Source of the DNA: a virus
Direction: 5' to 3' (one strand)
IMG/VR virus record: IMGVR_UViG_3300009082_000256
Span: 1 to 20,197 of that record
DNA length: 20,197 nt
Each line of letters opens with the position of its first letter. Position 1 is the stretch's first letter. Of this stretch, positions 12,834 through 20,141 are shown in pieces. The notes beneath the pieces were generated by a model. The model did no database searches and was not told where the DNA came from. It was given only the letters and a program-made list of their open reading frames with translations. A program made the position numbers and the translations under genes.

Positions 12834-14863
12834 TTCTTCCGCCTCCACGTCTTGCGGATAGCAGAGATTAGACCCTGCGCGTTCCGCGTGACATTGACAG
12901 TTTCCTCTACGTCGTCAAAGACGTGCACCTCGACCTTGTTCTCAATGGGCGGAGGCACGTGCTTGACGTTCACCACAGGCGCAGGCGCTGCCTGTACCGT
13001 CACGTTGGGCGCAGGCGGCGCAGCGATGTTGACAATGGTCGGCGGGGGAGGCTCGACTGTGACGTTGACGATAGGAGCAGGAACGTCCACACGGATGTCG
13101 GGCAAGCGCTGCTCCGGCACCTGCACGATGACCGGAGGGATTTCAATGGCCTTCCGGGCGAGATAGGACCGCAGGCCCGGTTTCCGATTGAGCTCTTTCA
13201 CTTCGCCCTCCTCGGTATCAGTCAAGTCGTCTTGCGCTGCTGCTTCCTCCTCTCCTTCCTCCGCCTCCGGCTCGGTGACTTCGTCCGCTTCCGGCTCACT
13301 TTCATCCTCCATGCCAATGTCAGTTACGGGAGGCTTCGGCTCGTCATCGCCTTCGTACAATCGCTCCAGCGCATCCACCGCTGCCAGCCCGTTCAGCACA
13401 GCATCACGTTGCCGGTAGTTGCTCAACATGCCAAGCGCCTGCGTTAGCTCAGCACGTTTCTGGCTGATAAGCACTTCCATGGTCGAAGCGTCATTGCCTT
13501 CCACGTCCACAGGGTTCGGTATGCCCATCGCAAGCATCTCGACGTACTGGTCGTCAAAGAACAGGGACAGGATAGGCGAGCCGTCTTCCAGCCGTCCATC
13601 GTTGCGCTCTAGGTCATTGAACTGCTCTTGCGTGAGGTCTCCAACTTGCAGCATCTGCTCCCGGACCACCCGCTGCGACACCGATTCATTCGCAAGGCCG
13701 ATGTCATGCGCGTCGGCCCGAACCTTGCGTATCTCGGCTACCTGCCTGTCTTGAGCATCGTCGGAGTAGTCAAAGACAAGCCGCAAGTGAGGGGGAAGGA
13801 ACTTGGCTCCAATCACCCGCTCGCTTAGTTCAATCAACTGCCCGATGCCCTTCTGCCGTGCCTTTAGGTGTTGAATGAGCGCATCGGCTCGGGTAGCGCC
13901 GGTGCCAGTCATCGGCCACAACTCACGAGCGTCCACGCCGAAGGCCAGCGCAATCGCTGCCATGCCGAGGCTCACCGTATCCTGCTCGTTGAAGCCGTCT
14001 GGCATGCTGGCGAGGTCGATAAGGCTCAGGTCAGCTTCCTTGAGGCCAGCATCACCGACAACGATGGTCTTGCTGTAGCGAGAGAGGCCTTGGTTGTCCT
14101 GCGTTTCATTGGCTAGCTGGATGGCTTCACGGACGTGCTCAGGGTCAAGCCCGCCCTTGGTCACCATCAGGCCACGCGCCGGTCGGCTGCCAAGCTTCTC
14201 CTGCTTGTAGATGGTCATGTCGTACAGGTTCTGCGCCACGTTCAAGCACTTGCTCACGGCGCACAGGCCGACATCGTTCATCTCGGCAATAGGCGATGGG
14301 TCGAGCGAGGCGAAGGCGCAACGGGTGTAGTGCATCTTGTAGCGAGTGCCGTCTGTGTCCTGATAGATGACCGGGAACTCGGCATTGGACGTGCGGGTGC
14401 AACGAGCGCTGTCAAGCGACGCTACGCTGATGGGCGCACCAACGATAGGCCCGACAGGGTCGCCCTCCCCGATGACTTCCGCAAAGGCTCCGTTATCCTG
14501 CGTGAGCAGGTCGGTTATCCACTTCGAGAAGAACGTCGTCCAGCCACGCCCGAACTCAGCGCCGTCCAGCAGGATGTTCTCGAACCGGTCGGCCTGCACT
14601 TGGTGAGACATGATGGACAGGTCGTAAGGAACAATCTGCCACGGGATTGTGGTCATGTGTGAGACGAGGGCATACACCGCTCCGGCAAGGTAGTCGACGC
14701 GCTTGTAGAAGCGCCGAAGCTCTTGGTCCCGCCGAGTGGACCACCACGGGGGGATAAGCTCGCCAGCCGTCGACAGCCACAGAAGCAAGCCGAGCCGATT
14801 CTCTGCATCGGCTCGCACCCTGCTTTGAACTGTCTCACGCACCGCACCGGAGTTGTCAGGCAT
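12830..14863 (-). CDS. Portal protein with long C-terminal extension
   Basis: 677 residues from ATG 14863. The start overlaps the end of the terminase gene by 8 nt and has AAGGAG 8-9 nt upstream. Residues 1-440 look like an SPP1/HK97-type portal: WWSTRRDQELRRFYKRVDYL near the start, the LYDMTIYKQEKLGSRPARGL helix, and the GVDARELWPMTGTGATRADA region typical of the portal crown/stem helix. Residues about 500-560 are very acidic (EPEADEVTEPEAEEGEEE). Residues 576-648 hold repeated strands such as PAPIVNVTVEPP, PTIVNIAAPPAPNVTV and APVVNVKHVPPP, and the end is basic (KTWRRKK). The extension of about 180 residues is longer than the core needs; it may bind scaffold or DNA. Confidence 0.88.
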   Translation of the reverse strand: MPDNSGAVRETVQSRVRADAENRLGLLLWLSTAGELIPPWWSTRRDQELRRFYKRVDYLAGAVYALVSHMTTIPWQIVPYDLSIMSHQVQADRFENILLDGAEFGRGWTTFFSKWITDLLTQDNGAFAEVIGEGDPVGPIVGAPISVASLDSARCTRTSNAEFPVIYQDTDGTRYKMHYTRCAFASLDPSPIAEMNDVGLCAVSKCLNVAQNLYDMTIYKQEKLGSRPARGLMVTKGGLDPEHVREAIQLANETQDNQGLSRYSKTIVVGDAGLKEADLSLIDLASMPDGFNEQDTVSLGMAAIALAFGVDARELWPMTGTGATRADALIQHLKARQKGIGQLIELSERVIGAKFLPPHLRLVFDYSDDAQDRQVAEIRKVRADAHDIGLANESVSQRVVREQMLQVGDLTQEQFNDLERNDGRLEDGSPILSLFFDDQYVEMLAMGIPNPVDVEGNDASTMEVLISQKRAELTQALGMLSNYRQRDAVLNGLAAVDALERLYEGDDEPKPPVTDIGMEDESEPEADEVTEPEAEEGEEEAAAQDDLTDTEEGEVKELNRKPGLRSYLARKAIEIPPVIVQVPEQRLPDIRVDVPAPIVNVTVEPPPPTIVNIAAPPAPNVTVQAAPAPVVNVKHVPPPIENKVEVHVFDDVEETVNVTRNAQGLISAIRKTWRRKK

Positions 14864-16232
14864 CGCTCATTCTCCTTACCTTGACGTTCCCAGTCCGGGC
14901 TCGGATGGTCGAGACGATATAGCGCTCGGCATCCATGAGGTGAAATGTGCTCTTGTTTGCAATCTTCTCTGTCGGCTGGCCGCCCTTGTCAATCTCCCGG
15001 CTATACGTTCCCTTTTCGTCAAGGTAACGGCGGCAGGACTTGAACACTATGATAGCACCCTTCGCATGTTGTGCATACACCCTGTCAATGCCGACCTCTA
15101 CCTCCCCGATAAGTGGCTCACGGATTGGGAAGCCCGCTGCGCCGAACTCGTCGCGCCATTGGTCCTCGCTGCCAGCGCCACCGACTGCGAACTTGACGCC
15201 CCACTGCTTGAGCGTGTCAGCATGCTGGGCGATGGTCTTCCGCCCTTCGAGATACTCTTCGGTCAGATACAGGTTGCCGCTGGCCGGGTCTTCACGGAAG
15301 CGCACCGCTGCCATGTGCACGCCGCCGAAGTCCACGCCTGCATAGCATGGCCAGCTATCCGGCACGGGGAAGTCAGCAATCGTATGCTGCTCCAAGTCGA
15401 AGTTGTTGTAGATGAGCCCCTCGGGAATGTCGAACAGGCCGCGGTAGAACATGTTGACCTTCCACTGCGGCATCGTCTCTACCACGCGGTCGAACTCCTC
15501 CTTGGGAAAGGCAGGGTTGATGATGCTGGCAAACTGCACCACGTTGTAGAGCGGGTCCTTGGCGCGCCAACGGGCATGGACTTCCGTCTTGAGCCATCCG
15601 AGGTTGTATAGCGTCGTCGTGCCAAGCACGCGCCCAAGCCGAATGGACAATCGCCGCTGCACGGCTTCCCAAGAGCCCAAACCGAACTCGTCCATGCCGC
15701 ACTCATCCAGCCATGCAGCATTAGCCGTGGCGCTCTCCAAACCGCCTTCGGACTGCGCTGACCGAAGGATGATACGTCCCCACATGGGGTCATTCTGGTT
15801 GGTGGCGAGGAACCGGAGACTCGTCGGCTCACACAACTCAAGCACCTTCGCTCCAGCCCAGTAACGGGCCACGCCCAATTGTCGCTCAAACAGGCCGCGC
15901 ATTGCCGGGAGCATCTTGAGCTTGAACAGGTCGTAGGTCGCAGTGGCCGCTAGATAGTCGCCTCGCCCGCAGCGCTGTATCTCACGCCACAGCCACAGGG
16001 GACCGAAGGTTGTTTTGCCGCCCTGGCTGCCAGCCAGTACGAAAGTGAAACGAGCGTCACTATCCCACGCGGCCTCTTGGCCCTCGTGAAATGGGACCCA
16101 TGAGCCAAACTCATCGAGAATATGACGGTCCGGGATTGACGACGCATCGAGGACGCGCTTCCGCCGGTCGGCCTCTGCTAGCACCTCGTTCTGAAGCTGG
16201 ACGCTCGACCCGGGCGTCAGTTGAATGCTCAT
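14856..16232 (-). CDS. terL: Terminase large subunit (DNA packaging ATPase-nuclease)
   Basis: 458 residues, usual family length. The ATPase half has Walker A at LAGSQGGKT (66-74) and Walker B plus catalytic acid at AAWLDE (172-177). The nuclease half has the RNase H-like YAGVDFGG (297-304, D301), a further acidic strand LYLTEEY (321-327) and D434 in HLMDAERY (431-438). Upstream is the TAGT-like gene (6 nt gap). The TerS-like gene is 1.5 kb further upstream, separated by the second ParB/TAGT pair. It translocates DNA into the prohead through the portal and cuts at headful or cos ends. Start chosen by length; no clear Shine-Dalgarno. Confidence 0.93.
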   Translation of the reverse strand: MSIQLTPGSSVQLQNEVLAEADRRKRVLDASSIPDRHILDEFGSWVPFHEGQEAAWDSDARFTFVLAGSQGGKTTFGPLWLWREIQRCGRGDYLAATATYDLFKLKMLPAMRGLFERQLGVARYWAGAKVLELCEPTSLRFLATNQNDPMWGRIILRSAQSEGGLESATANAAWLDECGMDEFGLGSWEAVQRRLSIRLGRVLGTTTLYNLGWLKTEVHARWRAKDPLYNVVQFASIINPAFPKEEFDRVVETMPQWKVNMFYRGLFDIPEGLIYNNFDLEQHTIADFPVPDSWPCYAGVDFGGVHMAAVRFREDPASGNLYLTEEYLEGRKTIAQHADTLKQWGVKFAVGGAGSEDQWRDEFGAAGFPIREPLIGEVEVGIDRVYAQHAKGAIIVFKSCRRYLDEKGTYSREIDKGGQPTEKIANKSTFHLMDAERYIVSTIRARTGNVKVRRMSDA

Positions 16233-16238
16233 GCGGCG

Positions 16239-17072
16239 CTAGACCGGCTTGCCATCGACCTTGAGCACCATACCAAACGTCGGGTCGGATGGCATCTCCG
16301 CTCCGGGCTTCAACCGCAGTCGATTGAAGCGGAACGGCGAGTAGTCGACAACATGCTGCGGCCTGCCCCACCTGGCCCGAATGGTCACAACGTCCGGGTG
16401 CTGACGTTGCAAAGACAGAGCCATTGCAGCGCGCCCCCCGCCCTTATAAAGCTCATCCGTATTGCCGCCCTTCATGCGCATCGTGCCTTCCTTCGCCGCG
16501 AGAAACGCATAGAACAGCAGCGTGCACCATCCATCCTTCAAGCAGCGAAGCGAGAGGTCCGTGTCCTCGTTGTAGCGCCCACGCCACCGATAGGGCAAGT
16601 CGTTGCGGAGCAGGATGCAGGAATAGATGCGGGTGTTGATGTCAAGAGCAGGATACCTTAGCTTGCGAGGAGCAAACATCGCATACTGCATCCCTGCTTG
16701 CGCCACGTTCTCAAACCTGCCCGCAAAGTCCTCGATGGCAGCAAAGGCCCCGCCGTTGCTCAAGCGCCATTTTATATTCCTGTGCAGGCGATAGAACTCG
16801 CGGATGTTGTCGTCCAGTATCCAATGCCACTTTGCTCCAGCGGCAATCGAGTGCTCCCACACGAAGTTGCGCGCCGGGATAGACCCCTGCCCAAGGTTGG
16901 AGAACGGCGTCACGATAAGCAACTCGGGCGGGATGACCTCGGCATAGGCGTCGTGCTCCTGCGGCTCTACGACCACATGAAACGGAACGCCGATACGAGA
17001 CAGCGCCTTGGCAGTCGGCCGTGACTTCCACCTACCTTTGGAGATGATGTAGATGGGATGAATCGGGTTCAT
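16239..17072 (-). CDS. TET-associated-type glycosyltransferase (TAGT-like), copy 2
   Basis: 277 residues from ATG 17072, in ATGA overlap with the second ParB-like gene. The frame is open up to 17258 but the extra residues are a shadow of the ParB gene. SKGRWKSRPTAKAL (11-24), GSIPARNFVWEHS (63-75), WHWILDDNI (82-90) and YNEDTDLSLRCLKDGW (167-182) fit the TAGT group as I know it: a GT-A-like fold with a DDN metal site and an E-D-T-D-L block. MKGGNTDELY and RWGRPQHVVDY near the C-terminus are also typical. Family members are predicted to put a sugar on hydroxymethyl- or oxidised pyrimidines in phage DNA. Substrate here is inferred; protein glycosylation is not excluded. Confidence 0.78.
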   Translation of the reverse strand: MNPIHPIYIISKGRWKSRPTAKALSRIGVPFHVVVEPQEHDAYAEVIPPELLIVTPFSNLGQGSIPARNFVWEHSIAAGAKWHWILDDNIREFYRLHRNIKWRLSNGGAFAAIEDFAGRFENVAQAGMQYAMFAPRKLRYPALDINTRIYSCILLRNDLPYRWRGRYNEDTDLSLRCLKDGWCTLLFYAFLAAKEGTMRMKGGNTDELYKGGGRAAMALSLQRQHPDVVTIRARWGRPQHVVDYSPFRFNRLRLKPGAEMPSDPTFGMVLKVDGKPV

Positions 17073-17704
17073 GTCGTGAACCGCTTTAGGTTTTCCTTGA
17101 GCTTCCGGGGATACCAAATAGCTCTCGTCTTCATCGTCACGGGCTGAGCAACCGCCTTCGCAAACTCGGCGACGCTCTTCTCGTCCTCGAAGTGCACAAT
17201 GACTGAGTGCAGGCTGTTCATGTTCTTCTCGTTCACGAACTCCGGCATGAACTTCCATATCTCCTCGACCGTCACTTCCGTGAGCTTGCCAGCAACGCGG
17301 TCGAGCATCAGTTGCAGGCTGGCGTCCTGCTCGCCTATATCGGCAAGCAGGGCATCCATCTTGTCCGTATCGACACCCGCTAGGGAGCCTATCGGGTCAA
17401 AGACAGCCAGCACGCGACCCTCCTCATCGTCTGTCAGGTCAACGTACTTCACTGGAACCGATGTCTCGTGGCGCTTCTGCGCCAAAGCAACTCGCAGGTG
17501 TCCGTCGAGAACGAAGCCGGTGCGCTTATTGACAATCACCTCGTCAATCCATCCGACATCCGCCAGCACCGCCGACAGCGCATTCTCCTGTAGAAGGGGA
17601 TGCAGTCTCCAGTTGCGCGGGTTCGCCATCAGGTCGCCCGGAGGAACGTCCGCATGACCGACGATGCGATTCCTCCACTTCTTCGGCTTCTTCGTGGCGG
17701 CCAT
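17069..17704 (-). CDS. ParB-like (ParB/Srx fold) protein, copy 2
   Basis: 211 residues from ATG 17704 with AGGA about 7 nt upstream. Residues 18-110 are a ParB/sulfiredoxin-like domain: DLMANPRNWRLHP (24-36), GWIDEVIVN (51-59), the signature GFVLDGHLRVALA (64-76) and VFDPIGSLAGVD (101-112). The C-terminal part (SVIVHFEDEKSVAEFAKAVA, then IWYPRKLKENLKRF) is a small alpha/beta domain that differs from copy 1. There is no HTH or plasmid-partition domain, so it is not a partition protein. Phage ParB-like proteins next to TAGT and methylase genes may bind or process modified DNA or nucleotides. It is translationally coupled to the glycosyltransferase gene after it, suggesting joint action. Confidence 0.85.
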   Translation of the reverse strand: MAATKKPKKWRNRIVGHADVPPGDLMANPRNWRLHPLLQENALSAVLADVGWIDEVIVNKRTGFVLDGHLRVALAQKRHETSVPVKYVDLTDDEEGRVLAVFDPIGSLAGVDTDKMDALLADIGEQDASLQLMLDRVAGKLTEVTVEEIWKFMPEFVNEKNMNSLHSVIVHFEDEKSVAEFAKAVAQPVTMKTRAIWYPRKLKENLKRFTT

Positions 17705-17707
17705 TGG

Positions 17708-18193
17708 CTATCCTGCGTCCGGGCTCTTGGTCGTCTTACCAGCGGTGCGTTGCAGGACTTCCGCCACAAGCTCCTCAAAGAGCGCCGTGTCGTCTCCGCC
17801 CTGCCCGAGCACCTCTTTCCGCCAATCGGCCTCCAGCTTCAATGGCATGTCCAGCCCAAGCAGACGCGCCCTGCGTTGCATGATTGCGAGGCAGCGGTCG
17901 ACCGCAGGCATAATCCCACGGCGCGCCTGCGGAAAGACCGCCATGAACAAGGCATCCAGTCGCGCCCGCTCCAAATTGATAAGCTCCTGCGACGTTTCTT
18001 GCGCCCACCTCGCCAGCGTTTCCATCACCGCCTTCTGGCACGCCTGCGGAGAGTTATAGCCCGTGGCTTCGGCAATCTCCGCAAAGCGGGCACCCGCAAT
18101 CCGAAGCTCGATGGCCTCAATCGCCCTCACCTGCGCCTGCACCCGCCTGGGTGACGAAACCCGCTCTCCGCGGCGGGATTTCAACTTGCTCAT
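17708..18193 (-). CDS. Probable terminase small subunit (HTH protein)
   Basis: 161 residues from ATG 18193 with the strong site AGGAGGT 6-7 nt upstream. Residues 20-60 (QVRAIEAIELRIAGARFAEI, then ATGYNSPQACQKAVMETLARW) form a helix-turn-helix of the TerS type, in which 'RIAGxxFAEIAEATGYxSxQAxxKAV' binds the packaging site. The rest is helical and basic, ending in a Gly/Asp linker and a short tail that could oligomerise. Position just before the large terminase region supports this. It is less certain than terL because the gene is not directly next to it, and the same HTH occurs in regulators. Confidence 0.72.
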   Translation of the reverse strand: MSKLKSRRGERVSSPRRVQAQVRAIEAIELRIAGARFAEIAEATGYNSPQACQKAVMETLARWAQETSQELINLERARLDALFMAVFPQARRGIMPAVDRCLAIMQRRARLLGLDMPLKLEADWRKEVLGQGGDDTALFEELVAEVLQRTAGKTTKSPDAG

Positions 18194-18207
18194 GATGCAA
18201 CCTCCTG

Positions 18208-18912
18208 CTAGAAGTCCAGTTCGACGCTATAGGACGAGCCGCCCCGCACGACCCGCCGGATATAGCGGGGATACATGGCAATCAGACGTTGAATGGCATC
18301 CTCTTCCATCTCCTGCGTGCGGTAGTCCTTGCATCCGCCGTCCAGCGCCCAATGCTCATTCTGCCAATAGGCGAAGCGTGCAGCAACCACGCCGCCAAAG
18401 TCCCGCATGCAGCGGAGGCACAGCTCGTAGTCCTCTTTGACCTGAAACGCTTCATCGAAGCGGAGCTTGTCGTTGATGATGCCCATGCAGCTTGCCGTCA
18501 CATAGGAGCGCCACAAGAAGGGGCGATAGGGATAGACCGACCTTGGAGCGCCATCCGTCGCCACTCCCCATACCGGATAGCCGATGTCCTCGCAGACCTC
18601 GAACAGCCGGAACCAAACAGACAGCCATTCCTCCTCCGTCAGGCCCAATCTCGAAACGTCGGTGTCGTTCAACTGGATATAGCCGTGGGTCACAACATCG
18701 TCGTCAATGAAGACGACGTAGCGCTCTTTTGTGTTGTCCAGTATCCAGTTCCTTGTCTTCGTGATGCCATGCACGGGGACGCCGACGACCGATGGGAACC
18801 GCGCGGCGTAGTCCTCTACCTCCTGCTCCGGCACGAAGAGCGTGGCAGACGGAATGACAGCGAGCGTCTTGACCTTATCGCTTCGGTTCTTGCTGGGAAC
18901 TGCTATCAGCAT
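18208..18912 (-). CDS. TET-associated-type glycosyltransferase (TAGT-like), copy 1
   Basis: 234 residues from ATG 18912 (MLIAVPSKNRSDKV); an earlier start at 18945 would add a non-matching leader. It overlaps the ParB-like gene by 38 nt. Features are IAVPSKNR (3-10), LFVPEQEVEDYA (25-36), TKTRNWILDN (51-60), VVFIDDDVV (66-74) with the DDD metal site, a CMGII strand (142-146), KEDYELCLRCMRDFGG (159-174) and GGCKDYRT (192-199). The R-x-x-T...TRN...IDDD...ED-x-x-L order matches the TAGT group. It is shorter and has a different metal motif from the copy at 16239-17072, so it likely uses another sugar or step. DNA as acceptor is inferred from the family and the ParB partner. Confidence 0.75.
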   Translation of the reverse strand: MLIAVPSKNRSDKVKTLAVIPSATLFVPEQEVEDYAARFPSVVGVPVHGITKTRNWILDNTKERYVVFIDDDVVTHGYIQLNDTDVSRLGLTEEEWLSVWFRLFEVCEDIGYPVWGVATDGAPRSVYPYRPFLWRSYVTASCMGIINDKLRFDEAFQVKEDYELCLRCMRDFGGVVAARFAYWQNEHWALDGGCKDYRTQEMEEDAIQRLIAMYPRYIRRVVRGGSSYSVELDF

Positions 18913-19612
18913 TTGTCTGCACCGCCGCATCCACAAGCGCTGCAATCGCGCCCATGAGTCTCTGGAACGGAATGACGCGCTCCGTTCCTACGGAATTGAA
19001 TGTCGACACATTCGAATAGCCGCCGCGCTTTACCGCACGCAATTGGAGCAGCTTCTTGAGCGTATCGAAGTCCGCAGCATCGACGCACGTGACCACGATA
19101 TATTCATTCTGCGGCTTCAGTTGGACAGCCTGCTCATAGATGGTGACATCTCTCGCCGGGGGATTGGTGTCCTCGCCATAAGACACGCCTTCCGCATCTG
19201 CCACCATTGCGAGCAAAGCATCTGCCCCCACCTTGGCCTTATTCAACTCATTCAACAGGTCGGCCAGCTTGTCCTCATCGACCGCAGCCATCGAGCCGAT
19301 AGGGTCAAGTGTTGCCATGACCAAGGCTTCCTCAGCCTCCGTGAGCCGCACGTACTTGACGGGCATCCTCTTCTCGTTCCGGCGCAACGCAAGCGACGCG
19401 CGCAAATGCCCGTCCACCACAAAGCCAGTCGTCTCGTTGACGATGACTTCATCGACCCAGCCCACTTCATCCAGCACCATCTCAAGCGCAAGCTGTTGCT
19501 TCTTCGGGTGGATGCGCCAATTGCGGGGATTGGCAAGCAGGTCGCTGGGGTCTACCTCTGCCGTGCTTGTAATTCTACTGCGCCACTCTGGTTTATCCTT
19601 CGTCTTGGCCAT
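18875..19612 (-). CDS. ParB-like (ParB/Srx fold) protein, copy 1
   Basis: 245 residues from ATG 19612, chosen because the start then aligns with the paralogue (MAKTKDKPEWRSRI against MAATKKPKKWRNRI); a GTG at 19618 is possible. Residues 20-112 repeat the ParB-like domain: LLANPRNWRIHP (25-36), GWVDEVIVN (51-59), GFVVDGHLRASLALRRNEK (64-82), TLDPIGSMAAVD (101-112). After a linker, EYIVVTCVDAADFDTLKKLL (170-189) begins a second small domain ending in RVIPFQRLM, which may carry the partner or base recognition. It is the first gene of the late block in this window and overlaps the TAGT-like gene. No ribosome binding site is seen. Confidence 0.85.
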   Translation of the reverse strand: MAKTKDKPEWRSRITSTAEVDPSDLLANPRNWRIHPKKQQLALEMVLDEVGWVDEVIVNETTGFVVDGHLRASLALRRNEKRMPVKYVRLTEAEEALVMATLDPIGSMAAVDEDKLADLLNELNKAKVGADALLAMVADAEGVSYGEDTNPPARDVTIYEQAVQLKPQNEYIVVTCVDAADFDTLKKLLQLRAVKRGGYSNVSTFNSVGTERVIPFQRLMGAIAALVDAAVQTNADSSSQQEPKR

Positions 19613-19706
19613 ACGCACATCATAGCATGGGATATAGCGGGAGCAAATGCAGCCCCGCAGAGTACCGCTGGACAGCCCTCGGGAAATGCTGCTCGGCAGT
19701 CTGCCA

Positions 19707-19769
19707 CCGTTGGTTGACCAAGCTTGCGGACTGGATTACTCTATAGCTGGTTCAGGACCTTACCAACGG
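19707..19769. repeat. Inverted repeats of TTGGT/ACCAA, operator-like
   Basis: CCGTTGGT (19707-19714) has its exact reverse complement ACCAACGG at 19762-19769. A closer ACCAA (19717-19721) makes the palindrome TTGGTtgACCAA (19710-19721). Three half sites in 63 bp upstream of the late genes could bind a repressor, activator or TerS. The right-hand copy overlaps the -35 box of the weak promoter candidate. Confidence 0.4.
19738..19766 (-). promoter_or_regulatory. Weak sigma70-like promoter candidate for the packaging/ParB-TAGT genes
   Basis: The minus strand reads TTGGTA (19761-19766), 17 nt, TAGAGT (19738-19743): 4 of 6 matches in each box. Position is sensible, about 120 nt before the first gene, and the -35 is inside an inverted repeat. 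A match this weak is expected by chance in a few hundred bases. Confidence 0.25.
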
Positions 19770-20034
19770 CGGACAGGCACCACCCCCAAATATCCGGTTC
19801 GCCCCCACCTCAAGCCTCCCAGGAAGACCGCCCCCGGGTCCGGACCTAAGAAGCCGGATACAGGGAACGGGCCTGGAACCGGACGACAGGCGGGGAGCGG
19901 AAAACAGGGGTGAAGTTGCCAGACAGCAAGCCGAGAGACACACACCCAGAGAACCAAGCGACCGGAGACGGGTCCGCGAGAGCCAGCCCGCATCTCCCCC
20001 TCTCATTCCCACCAAACGCCGAACATACACAGTG

Positions 20035-20060
20035 AAAAACCCGACGGCTTCGCCGTGGGG
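20035..20060 (-). terminator. Rho-independent terminator of a gene lying right of the window
   Basis: On the minus strand: CCC, mismatch, ACGGC, loop GAA, GCCGT, mismatch, GGG, then TTTTT (A-tract at 20035-20039 on the plus strand). The hairpin is 20040-20060. The compact GCGAAGC loop and direct T5 run are classical. It ends transcription arriving from the right and so insulates the late block. Confidence 0.75.
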
Positions 20061-20092
20061 TGCAAGTGCATGTGGCCTGTGGTCAGGGTGTC

Positions 20093-20126
20093 GACTTGTC
20101 CGCTCTGATGCTCAAAGACTTGTCCG
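20093..20126. repeat. Direct repeat GACTTGTCCG, two copies 24 bp apart
   Basis: Exact 10-bp copies at 20093-20102 and 20117-20126 (same orientation). With a 24-bp period they fall about two helical turns apart, as iterons or binding sites do. Two copies only, so weak. Confidence 0.35.
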
Positions 20127-20141
20127 GGCAACATGCGAGCA

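Larger units (their letters stand above)
19613..20034. other. Non-coding region upstream of the first ParB-like gene
   Basis: About 420 bases without a supportable gene on either strand: short open frames here are low-complexity and lack start signals. It holds inverted repeats (19707-19769), a C-rich stretch on the plus strand (19781-19835), the 10-bp palindrome GGTCCGGACC at 19837-19846, and several CCGGA words (about 19840, 19854, 19877, 19961). It lies between a terminator and the packaging genes, where a late promoter, a packaging (cos/pac) site or TerS binding sites would be expected. I cannot tell which. Confidence 0.5.

Noticed and set aside
17069-19612. ParB-like genes as plasmid or prophage partition genes
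   Set aside because: There is no ParA, no HTH or dimer domain of partition ParB, and no parS-like array; context is phage packaging.
19619-19624. TATGAT -10-like box just before the first ParB-like gene
   Set aside because: No acceptable -35 at 15-18 nt, and it would give almost no leader before ATG 19612.
19781-19840. G-rich tracts on the minus strand as a G-quadruplex
   Set aside because: Loops between G runs are 10-14 nt, longer than for a stable canonical quadruplex.
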